Shown here: in pieces, positions 1-6,096 of the stretch | Position numbering within the stretch: the stretch's first letter is position 1 | How the letters are laid out: the number at the start of each line of letters is the position of its first letter | Source: Ruminococcus sp. | GTDB taxonomy: Bacteria > Bacillota > Clostridia > Oscillospirales > Acutalibacteraceae | Assembly (NCBI GenBank): GCA_017502425.1 | Contig: JAFVVB010000149.1 | Span: 1 to 6,096, forward strand | DNA length: 6,096 nt | Direction: 5' to 3' | Made by a program: the position numbers and the translations under genes | Notes under the pieces: model-generated | The model's database searches: none | Seen by the model: the letters and a program-made list of their open reading frames with translations, nothing else | Told to the model about the DNA's origin: nothing

Positions 1-2
1 AG

Positions 3-1877
3 ATGAAGCGTTACGCTAATCTTAACAACCAGAAGTTTGCTTTCTCTCTTACTTATGCATCAGAGTCACACGATCGTGATAAGATTGATAAGGAAGAGGA
101 TGTATCAAATCTTTCAGACTACGAGCGTATCGTTCGTATCCGTATGATGCTTGATGATTTTGTAAACACAAATCTCATTCAGGCACTCAAAGGTTGTATC
201 AAAGTCCGTTCACCTATCAATAAGACTAACTGTATTAAAAAGAACCCTAACTTCTCCAAATGTAACGAGTTATGGTCTTTTATAGAAGCTTATCGTAAAA
301 CTGGTTACGTTGTTGAATCCAATGAATTTTCAGGTGAGATGGATCATGACACTCAGAGTGAGCTTTACGAAGTTATGGCTTTCCAGCACTTTGTTATGAC
401 TATCTCTACTAACAAAGCGCTTAAAGATAAGCTTCATGCTGAGTATGAAGCTGAGAACGAACGACGTGCTGCCGAAGCTAACAAGCCTGAAGAAGAACAG
501 GCTAAGTGGCTTGAAGAGCAGATTTACGAAGCTCGTAGAGAAGAAATGGCTATTCGACTCAAAGAAGTACGTGAACGTGATCTTCTTATCGCTCAGCTTA
601 CTACTGAACTTGATCAGGAAAAAGAAAAAGTCAGACAGCGTGATATCAAGATTAAGGAGTTACAGACTCTCCTTGATGTACGTGAGAAAGAGCTCGAAGA
701 AACTAGAGAAGAACTCAGAGTTGCTTTACAGCGTGTTGCTGAGCTCGAGGCTGAACTCGAGGTTTGCAAGGCTCGAATTGCTGAACTTGAAGGCATTGTA
801 GAAGAGCAGAAGAAGACTATCGAGGCTCAAGCTGCTACTATTGCTGCTTTAGAAGCTAAGATTGTTGAACTAAACGCTCTTATTGATACATTAAATGCTA
901 AGATTGCACAACTCGAAGAAAGAGTTGCAGAGCTTGAAGCTGAAGTTGCGCAGCTCAAGGCTAAGATTGCTGATCTCGAATCTCAGATTGACTTCCTCAA
1001 GGATAAGATTTCTGTTCTTGAAACCACTATCAGAGATCTCAAGGCTGAGATTGAAGAACATAAAGCTAGAATTGCTGAGCTCGAAGATTTATGCGATAAA
1101 CAAGCTAAGACTATTGAGGAACAAGCATCTCAGATTGTTGTACTCAATACTAACGTTAAAGATCTTACTGATGCGAATAACGAGTTGAATAGTGAGAATG
1201 ATACGCTTAAAGCTACTGTTGAAAAGCATGAAGAGACTATTTCTAAGCAGAACGCTGAATTAGAAGATAAAGCTAATCAGATTTCTACTGCTAATGATCA
1301 GATTGTTAATCTCTCTGGTCAGTTATCAACTCTTGAAAATGACTATTCTGCTTTAAAAACTGACTGTGCTAAACAGAAAGAAAAGGTTGCAGAGCAGTCC
1401 GAGGTTATTGAAAAGAGCAAAGCTAAGACTCAGAAACTCTTGGATGACCTCAACAGAAAACAAGAGGAGTATTCAAAACTCAATAAGACTGTCAGCACCC
1501 ACATAGCTGACATTAAAGCTAAAGATAAGCAGATTGCTCAGCGTGATAAAGAACTTGTTTCTGCTGAAAAGAGCAAAGATAAAGCTCTTTCTAAGCTTAA
1601 AGCTGAGTATGAAGCTAAGTTTTCAGCATTAAAAGCAGAGTGTGATTCAAAGCTCGCTGCTAAAGATAAAGAAATTGTTGCAGCTAAAGGTTTCTCTGAT
1701 GAGAAGAAATATGAGGCTAAACTCAAAGCTGCTACTAAAGAAATCGAGACTAAGTATTATAAGGACCTCAAAAAGGCTAAGAAGAAAGCTAAAGACTTTG
1801 TTAAGAAGGCTAGAGTGCTCATCGATTATAAGCCTGCTAAGATTCTTGAACTTGAAAACGTTGACGATTTCACTTGA
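3..1877 (+). CDS. Long coiled-coil protein, cytoplasmic, function unknown (start may lie upstream)
   Basis: I do not recognise this 624-residue protein. Residues 1-140 look globular, with scattered Cys (about 65, 77 and 87) and aromatics, and there is no signal peptide or membrane segment, so it should be cytoplasmic. From about residue 140 it becomes highly charged and rich in Ala, Glu, Lys, Leu and Ile, with heptad-like phrases such as RVAELEAEL and ARIAELE. There is no proline between residues 162 and 611, so an unbroken helical rod is likely. The first part of the rod (to about 390) has strong Leu/Ile core positions; the later part is richer in Asn, Asp, Ser and Lys. The tail (about 585-610) is Lys-rich, followed by a short acidic end. 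No Walker A or other catalytic motif is seen, which argues against an SMC/Rad50 ATPase. The ATG at 3 has only two bases before it, so neither an RBS nor a longer N-terminus can be judged. A filament, scaffold or tether role is inferred from shape only. Confidence 0.9.
   Translation: MKRYANLNNQKFAFSLTYASESHDRDKIDKEEDVSNLSDYERIVRIRMMLDDFVNTNLIQALKGCIKVRSPINKTNCIKKNPNFSKCNELWSFIEAYRKTGYVVESNEFSGEMDHDTQSELYEVMAFQHFVMTISTNKALKDKLHAEYEAENERRAAEANKPEEEQAKWLEEQIYEARREEMAIRLKEVRERDLLIAQLTTELDQEKEKVRQRDIKIKELQTLLDVREKELEETREELRVALQRVAELEAELEVCKARIAELEGIVEEQKKTIEAQAATIAALEAKIVELNALIDTLNAKIAQLEERVAELEAEVAQLKAKIADLESQIDFLKDKISVLETTIRDLKAEIEEHKARIAELEDLCDKQAKTIEEQASQIVVLNTNVKDLTDANNELNSENDTLKATVEKHEETISKQNAELEDKANQISTANDQIVNLSGQLSTLENDYSALKTDCAKQKEKVAEQSEVIEKSKAKTQKLLDDLNRKQEEYSKLNKTVSTHIADIKAKDKQIAQRDKELVSAEKSKDKALSKLKAEYEAKFSALKAECDSKLAAKDKEIVAAKGFSDEKKYEAKLKAATKEIETKYYKDLKKAKKKAKDFVKKARVLIDYKPAKILELENVDDFT
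420..1802 (+). other. Coiled-coil rod region of the first gene, with in-register internal repeats
   Basis: Residues about 140-600 of the first protein. The phrase ARIAELE occurs at residues 257 and 355, a spacing of 98 residues (14 heptads). RVAELEAE occurs at 244 and 307, a spacing of 63 residues (9 heptads). Spacings that are whole multiples of seven support a continuous heptad register and growth by internal duplication. The motif following each ARIAELE copy is also similar (KTIEAQA versus KTIEEQA). At about 0.15 nm per residue, the proline-free stretch would be a rod of roughly 65 nm if fully helical; that length is an inference. Confidence 0.85.
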
Positions 1878-1897
1878 ATTTAATTTAAAATATTAAC

Positions 1898-1905
1898 GAA
1901 AGGAG
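1898..1905 (+). promoter_or_regulatory. Ribosome binding site of the second gene
   Basis: GAAAGGAG lies 7 bases before the ATG at 1913. It is a near-consensus Shine-Dalgarno box and fixes the start of the second gene. It lies in the 35-base gap after the first gene's TGA, where I see no terminator hairpin, so co-transcription is likely. Confidence 0.85.
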
Positions 1906-1912
1906 CAATAAT

Positions 1913-2979
1913 ATGAGATATAAAGATAGTACTTCACTTATCATCAAAGCCATCATGTTATTGCTCGCTTTAATTGTTATGATATTTGTTGCATCACTTG
2001 CTTGGTTTACAGAATCCGCTAAACCCGTTGATGCAACCGGTGTTTCAGCGAAAACCAGTTCATCGAAGTATTTTGATATGGCTGTTGGTTTTGAGTCATC
2101 TGTTAATGGATATCAGTATACAATGTCACAGTATTCTAAGAACCTGAATCTTCGTGATGTAATTACACCTGATGGGGAGCATTACGATGCACTCAACGAC
2201 TTTAGCCCTGTTGATATTACTGGTGACGGTGTAACTTTAGTACGTCCATCAATGCAGCTTAAAAACGTTGACATTGATAGAAATAGTGGTACTTTCACTA
2301 CTGTTTCACCTAACAAGGAATACATTTGTTTTGATATGTATTTCAGAGCTTCTGAACCTTGTCAGGTTTTCCTTGATGATGGCTCTTTTGTTAAAGGTGC
2401 TATTGAAGATACACCAGGTGATGGAAATCTTATCCAGACTGAGAAAACTGATGACAATAGAAAAGCCGATGAAGGCGACTACTCAAAAGATGCAGTTGTA
2501 GGTGCTGTTCGAATCTCTTTTGTTAACATGATGTTTTCTATGAGGGAGAGGATTCTGATAGCCTTAAGAAAGATGCTGAATTCATCTGGTTACCTCGTCC
2601 TGATATTCATCTGAATACGCCAGATGATGATGAATGGAGTTTATCAACAGGTCTTACAGAAGACAACACTATTACTGATTACTTTGCTTCTACTGACAGA
2701 TTTATAGGATTTCCTGCTGATACTTATGATCACCATTATTATACTTATATTTACGATGAGGCACAGGGTATATATATCGGTGAAGACAGAAATTATGATG
2801 AAAAGAAAACCATCACAGACCCAAGCAAAAATTCTATCTGTGATGTAAACTATAAAAACGGCGATTATTACTACGGCAAGACTCAGGTTAACATCTGGAT
2901 TGAAGGCTGTGACGCCGAAGCACGTCGTACTATTGCCGGCGGTATGTTCCAGATTAACTTTGATTTAGCCGGTGCATAA
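1913..2979 (+). CDS. Surface protein with SipW-type AWFT leader, interrupted by a frameshift
   Basis: As read, frame 1913-2614 encodes 233 residues, but its last 28 or so look like out-of-frame sequence (MRERILIALRK). The -1 frame immediately continues a sensible protein to TAA at 2977-2979. Adding one base near 2527 gives about 355 residues. Residues 9-29 form a hydrophobic membrane segment ending in AWFT (30-33), like the leader of SipW-dependent/TasA-like Firmicutes proteins, so export with the bulk outside the cell is expected. The body is Asp/Ser/Thr-rich and probably beta-sheet. Landmarks are YICFDMYF (137-144), CQVFLDD (150-156), GAVRISF (197-203), IWLPRPDI soon after the shift, and VNIWIEGCD near 326-334. 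These have counterparts in the same order in the next gene, so the two are likely paralogues. There are four Cys in the ectodomain. The specific role is unknown; a structural or matrix-like surface component is an inference. The frameshift may be a sequencing error, a real inactivation or, less likely, recoding. Confidence 0.8.
2525..2545 (+). other. Frameshift point in the second gene (-1 relative to the upstream frame)
   Basis: The downstream frame is closed by TAA at 2524-2526 and open from 2527 to 2979. The upstream frame stays open to 2614. The join must therefore fall between 2527 and 2611, and protein character suggests its first bases. Inserting one A before ATGATG at 2528 would read FVN-N-DVFYEGED, a natural acidic continuation. 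No good slippery heptamer of the form X XXY YYZ is visible here, so a one-base deletion or sequencing error fits better than programmed frameshifting. Confidence 0.75.
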
Positions 2980-3000
2980 ATTTTCTAACCATTCTTTTTT

Positions 3001-3006
3001 GAGGAG
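3001..3006 (+). promoter_or_regulatory. Ribosome binding site of the third gene
   Basis: GAGGAG lies 6 bases before the ATG at 3013, directly after a six-T run. It supports the chosen start, which is followed at once by a Lys-rich N-terminus and a hydrophobic segment. The gap between the second gene's stop and this start is 33 bases, consistent with an operon. Confidence 0.85.
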
Positions 3007-3012
3007 TAAGCT

Positions 3013-6000
3013 ATGAAAAAGTCACTATCTCAAAAACTGAATAAATTCAAAACATCTCCTTTAATCAGCATTGTTGCTATTTTAGAGGTGTTTGTACTCA
3101 TTTGCGTCTGTACTTTTGCATGGTTTATTTTTGCTGATAACAATACTGTTGACACAGATGTTATCTCTGTTGAACCTGACTCAGGTCTTGAAATTGACTT
3201 TAGCGATGCTAACGAAAACGACTACGTTAACATCTGGAACTATTTAAACGAGTTCCAGTTTGAACCTGTCACATCACTTGACGGACGTAATATTTTTATA
3301 CCAACTACTGGTACTCTCAACGCTATTGATACAGCTAATATGAAGTTTCGAGAAGCTACCGTAAATGATATGAACTCAAAATATATCAATATTGACTTTA
3401 CTCTCACTAATAACGGTGAAGAAGCAATGCCGGTTTATCTGAGTTCTAATTCTTACTTTAATCTTTACGATCCTGATACTAAAGAATCAGTAGCTAGTAA
3501 AGCTATTCGTATTGCTTTTTATCAGAACGACGGTGAATCAGGACGTGTTACATCTTCACTTCTTTCTAAAGAATATGATGGTGATACACCAGAAGATCCT
3601 GATGATCCTGATTCTCCTGGCGATACTCAGAATAGCTTTTATATCTATTTTAATAAAAGTGGTTCTAATTGGAACGATGTTTGGATTGAGACTGATTATA
3701 CTGCTCTGGCTGGTTCTAATAAACGTATTCAGATGACCCAGTTGGCGCCTAATTCAAATATCTATTATCTTGACTTACAGGCTTCTCTTTCTAATTTTAA
3801 CCCGTCTAACTTCTACACTTGGGTAAAATTCCATGATAGTGCCAACAGTAATAGTACTTTAACTTCAACTGTTCAGTTACCTAATGCTAAAATCGAAGCT
3901 GATAGCATGTATTCATTTATGCTTGATGATAGTGGTAAGGCTTTTTCAGGTAGCTATAATGGCGGTAACGGTATGATGTTAAATGATCCTGTCCCATATG
4001 ATGGCGAAAAACCTAACGTCGGCGGTGATGATGAAGGCAACAGTGGTACAGGCGATGATAATACCGGAGAAGTACAGGGCCAGACTACTGTTTACTTCAA
4101 TAACACCTTAGGTTGGAAACAGCCTTATGCTTATATCTGGCGTGAAAACGGCAACAATGACGAAGCACTTTCAGCTTGGCCGGGTAAGCCGATGACTCAC
4201 ATTTCCGGCTCTATTTACTATTACACATTTAATTCAAAGTACGACTCAATCATATTTAACGATGGTAATTCCGAAGGTGGCGCTGTAAAAACTCAGGATA
4301 TTTATCCTGTTAAAGATGGCTACATTTATATGATTGGTAATTCAACCGGAGATAACGAATTCGGTTGGACGCAGGAAGACTACGTAGGTAGTGTTGAGGG
4401 TGGTACTTATCCGGTTATTTCTCCGGGTGTATCTACTGGTTTCCAGCGCCCGTACGCTCCTGTTACTCAGATTGATGATTCTTCTGGTAAATCCAAGGTC
4501 GTTGTACCTGCTTTTGCTTCTTCTATTGACGACTACAACTACGGTAGTGAGCACTCTCTGTTTACTATCGAACCAGGTCAGACTTTACCGCTTTCAATGA
4601 TTGTTTGGCTTGAAGGTACTGACCCTGACTGTACTGAAGATGTTTACGCAGGTAAGTTTATTGATATGAAGCTTGTCTTCGCTACTAAAGATTCCGGAGA
4701 TAAGATGTATACATACAGGTTCCTTGATAAGACTAAGGAAAACTGGATTGATGATAAGATTACCACCGACACCGGTGTTTCTTTCAAACCTGTTATTCAG
4801 CTTTACGATGTTAACTCAGGTAAAGGTTATCAGATGAATGTTCACAGCGATGAAGCTGGTAATCCTACTATATGGCAATGTAGTGCACCAGAAGCACTCG
4901 TTAATTCTGATCACATTATGTTCAGACGTGTTAACCCAATGAATGAGGATGAAGTATGGAACTATTGGGATACTGATGGATTTAATGACAGAAAAGATGC
5001 TGTTGTAAATAGCACTGTTTACTTCTCGGCTTTCTCTGATGGTGCTCCTACTAATGCTATTAAAGATGTCAATGCTACCGAGGAAGCAAATGCTCCTGAG
5101 AAATCCTGCGGTGGTCTTTGGGGTAACCACAATACTAAGATTGTTACCATTTATGATGGTACTGAAGGTCAGTGGATTAAAAACTCCACTAAAGAAGGTA
5201 CCACTTCGGTTCTTACTATGAACTACACATATGATAATCAGACTGTTGAATATAAGGCTTCTGGTTCGGGTAACGATATGTATTATTTTGTAGTTCCTGA
5301 AGTAGTTTATTCAAAAACAAACACTACTCGTCCTTTAGTTACATTCAAACGTTACTATAATTTTGATAGTAAGCATGCTTTGAACTCTAATTTGAACGAG
5401 CTTACTTATCATATGAAGTGGAACGGCACGGCTTGTGATGGATTGTTTGGTCAAATCACAGGTAATACCAGCGATAAATTCTACTGGGGTTCTGATTTGA
5501 TGTACATACAGGCTAGAAATGCTGTCACAGGTAAGATGAGTGGCTCACATCTACAAGTTCATTTCTATGCAAATAATACAGGTGCTGAAGTCAGTGGAAC
5601 TAGTCACTATACACCTATTTATAGAAATGATAGTTTTGCTGCTGATAATGATGGTTACGGCTACGCATGTGTAGTACCTTCTAATAAGAATTACTACAAA
5701 TACCGTGTTGAACGTTGTAATCCTAGCAATACATCCGAAAAGTGGAATATAACTCCACTTCAGGATATTACAGCTTCAGGAAGTGACACTGATTTTCAAT
5801 ATATAAATTCTGTATCCAAAAATATTTGTACGATTGACTACTTGTTCTTGAAAGTATATCTTGAGTGTTCGACCTCATACTGTGGCGATAGCTGGGATCC
5901 TGAGATTTACGTATTCAAAGAAGGTGGCGGTGAAGAAAAGGCTTGGCCTGGTACCACTATGACTTGGTCGTCTAATACTTCCGAGGGTGGCGGTACTAAT

Positions 6001-6096
6001 CACAAGCAGTATTTCCACGATGTTAACGTTTCTAATTATGACCGTATTATATTCTCTAATGACTATGATTATGGTAATCAGCGACGTCAGACTGGC
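3013..6096 (+). CDS. Large membrane-anchored surface protein with starch-binding (CBM26-like) modules, 3' end outside the window
   Basis: This frame has no stop from the ATG at 3013 to the window edge; 1028 residues are visible. Lys/Ser-rich residues 1-16 precede a membrane segment (17-38) ending in AWF (36-38), a leader like that of the gene upstream. The scaffold has KAIRIAF (165-171) and, much later, MIVWLEGTDPDC (529-540), matching GAVRISF and VNIWIEGCD of the upstream gene. Between these lie a Pro/Asp linker (about 189-206), a degenerate carbohydrate-binding-like module (208-292), a Gly/Asp linker (about 318-356) and a clear CBM26-like module (358-440). After the scaffold come three diverged beta-rich modules (596-936) and a second CBM26-like module running off the edge. 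No glycoside hydrolase motif is seen. The likely role is binding starch or a similar glucan at the cell surface; whether catalysis or a wall anchor lies further downstream cannot be seen. Export and binding are inferred from family features. Confidence 0.88.
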   Translation, partial: MKKSLSQKLNKFKTSPLISIVAILEVFVLICVCTFAWFIFADNNTVDTDVISVEPDSGLEIDFSDANENDYVNIWNYLNEFQFEPVTSLDGRNIFIPTTGTLNAIDTANMKFREATVNDMNSKYINIDFTLTNNGEEAMPVYLSSNSYFNLYDPDTKESVASKAIRIAFYQNDGESGRVTSSLLSKEYDGDTPEDPDDPDSPGDTQNSFYIYFNKSGSNWNDVWIETDYTALAGSNKRIQMTQLAPNSNIYYLDLQASLSNFNPSNFYTWVKFHDSANSNSTLTSTVQLPNAKIEADSMYSFMLDDSGKAFSGSYNGGNGMMLNDPVPYDGEKPNVGGDDEGNSGTGDDNTGEVQGQTTVYFNNTLGWKQPYAYIWRENGNNDEALSAWPGKPMTHISGSIYYYTFNSKYDSIIFNDGNSEGGAVKTQDIYPVKDGYIYMIGNSTGDNEFGWTQEDYVGSVEGGTYPVISPGVSTGFQRPYAPVTQIDDSSGKSKVVVPAFASSIDDYNYGSEHSLFTIEPGQTLPLSMIVWLEGTDPDCTEDVYAGKFIDMKLVFATKDSGDKMYTYRFLDKTKENWIDDKITTDTGVSFKPVIQLYDVNSGKGYQMNVHSDEAGNPTIWQCSAPEALVNSDHIMFRRVNPMNEDEVWNYWDTDGFNDRKDAVVNSTVYFSAFSDGAPTNAIKDVNATEEANAPEKSCGGLWGNHNTKIVTIYDGTEGQWIKNSTKEGTTSVLTMNYTYDNQTVEYKASGSGNDMYYFVVPEVVYSKTNTTRPLVTFKRYYNFDSKHALNSNLNELTYHMKWNGTACDGLFGQITGNTSDKFYWGSDLMYIQARNAVTGKMSGSHLQVHFYANNTGAEVSGTSHYTPIYRNDSFAADNDGYGYACVVPSNKNYYKYRVERCNPSNTSEKWNITPLQDITASGSDTDFQYINSVSKNICTIDYLFLKVYLECSTSYCGDSWDPEIYVFKEGGGEEKAWPGTTMTWSSNTSEGGGTNHKQYFHDVNVSNYDRIIFSNDYDYGNQRRQTG
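3634..3888 (+). other. Degenerate carbohydrate-binding-like module, residues about 208-292 of the third gene
   Basis: It follows the Pro/Asp linker and has the order YIYFN, then NWNDVWIE, then a central NIYYLDL strand, then WVKFHD and a Thr/Ser-rich end. The clear module downstream has the same order: VYFNN, GWKQPYAYIW, SIYYYTF, SIIFND. The AWPG core of the clear module is absent, so starch binding may be lost or altered. The assignment rests on this motif order alone. Confidence 0.5.
4084..4332 (+). other. CBM26-like starch-binding module, residues about 358-440 of the third gene
   Basis: The signature seen is VYFNNTLGW, YAYIW, AWPGKPM (388-394), SIYYYTF, SIIFNDG and KTQDIY. This layout (aromatic first strand, conserved Trp and Tyr, WPG-x-x-M, then IIFN-x-G and a Gln/Thr pair) is characteristic of CBM26 and related modules of amylases and starch-binding proteins. 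Likely ligand-stacking aromatics are W368, Y374 and W376, inferred from the family pattern. A related small starch- or glycogen-binding family cannot be excluded. Confidence 0.7.
4798..5820 (+). repeat. Three diverged tandem beta-rich modules, residues about 596-936 of the third gene
   Basis: Each module has an aromatic strand ending in a Pro, then an F/Y-x-x-R strand with an Asn, then a Trp-Asn. Copy 1 shows IWQCSAP (to 626), MFRRVNP (636-642) and VWNYWD. Copy 2 shows MYYFVVP (756-762), VTFKRYYN (776-783) and MKWNGTACDG. Copy 3 shows YACVVP (to 889), YRVERCNP (897-904) and KWNITPL. Spacing between the Pro landmarks is 136 and 127 residues. The family is unknown to me; similar R-x-NP and WN phrases occur beside starch-binding modules in Clostridia, as far as I recall. 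Each copy carries one or two Cys. Confidence 0.5.
5839..6096 (+). other. Second CBM26-like module, residues about 943-1028, cut by the window edge
   Basis: The signature seen is LKVYLE, SWDPEIYVF, AWPGTTM (977-983), YFHDVNV, DRIIFSND and a closing Gln-Thr-Gly (1026-1028). It follows the order of the first module closely, including the WPG-x-x-M core and the IIF strand, and its Gln-Thr is closer to the usual family ending. C952 and C957 near its first loop could form a small disulfide. The last strand or strands lie outside the window. Confidence 0.65.

Noticed and set aside
3..1877. SMC/Rad50-type ATPase or phage tape-measure protein
   Set aside because: No Walker A, Walker B or signature motif is visible, there is no hydrophobic transmembrane patch of the tape-measure type, and no phage genes lie nearby.
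1861..1891. Possible promoter: TTGACG at 1861-1866 and TAAAAT at 1886-1891 before the second gene
   Set aside because: The spacing is 19 bases, the -35 box lies within the first gene's coding end, and a start from it would fall almost on the Shine-Dalgarno box. In AT-rich DNA this match is weak.
2534..2540. Programmed -1 frameshift at GTTTTCT
   Set aside because: The bases do not fit a tandem slippery heptamer in the upstream frame, and no strong downstream hairpin is evident by eye.
2971..3000. Possible terminator ending in six Ts between the second and third genes
   Set aside because: Only a 4-base GGT-type pairing with a long loop can be drawn before the T run, and the RBS of the next gene follows at once.
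3061..3129. Type IV pilin-like stretch (I-L-E-V-F-V-L-I) with a Glu inside the membrane segment of the third gene
   Set aside because: There is no Gly-Phe prepilin cleavage motif before it, the segment ends in AWF like the second gene's leader, and the second gene's leader lacks the Glu.
4342..5221. Open frames on the minus strand and in other plus frames over the third gene (for example 4342-4554 minus, 4816-5130 minus, 5039-5221 plus)
   Set aside because: They overlap a long, well-supported frame with recognisable modules, lack convincing ribosome binding sites and translate to low-complexity or unnatural sequence.

Overview
The window looks like part of an operon from an AT-leaning Gram-positive bacterium, most plausibly a gut Clostridia (Ruminococcus-like) lineage. 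The reasons are strong Shine-Dalgarno boxes (AAAGGAG, GAGGAG), the standard genetic code (TGG for every Trp, TGA as a stop), signal/anchor segments ending in an Ala-Trp-Phe motif like those of SipW-dependent Firmicutes proteins, and starch-binding (CBM26-like) modules of the kind common in amylolytic gut Firmicutes. The genus is an inference from these traits; no marker gene is present.

Layout: three consecutive plus-strand genes fill the window, with gaps of only about 35 bases. (1) 3-1877 encodes a 624-residue cytoplasmic-looking protein: a globular head of about 140 residues, then a coiled-coil rod with no proline for about 450 residues. Its true start may lie upstream of the window. (2) 1913-2979 encodes a membrane-anchored or secreted protein with a TM/AWFT leader. 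It is interrupted by a one-base frameshift near 2527; restoring one base gives about 355 residues. (3) 3013 to beyond 6096 is one uninterrupted open frame (1028 residues visible, no stop). It has the same kind of leader and backbone as gene 2, enlarged by carbohydrate-binding-like modules: a degenerate one (about 208-292), a clear CBM26-like one (about 358-440), three further diverged beta-rich modules (about 596-936) and a second CBM26-like module cut by the window edge (about 943-1028).

How they may work together: genes 2 and 3 look like paralogous cell-surface proteins, a small form and a large carbohydrate-binding form, built on one scaffold whose landmarks are TM-AWF, then a [AV]-[VI]-R-I-[AS]-F strand, then an I/V-W-[LI]-E-G-x-D strand. 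Gene 1 would be an intracellular rod-like partner expressed with them. No catalytic domain, transposon, RNA gene or CRISPR array is visible. The most interesting point is the pairing of a long cytosolic coiled coil with surface proteins that have starch-binding modules nested in a SipW/TasA-like scaffold. I cannot match this combination to a named system from sequence alone.
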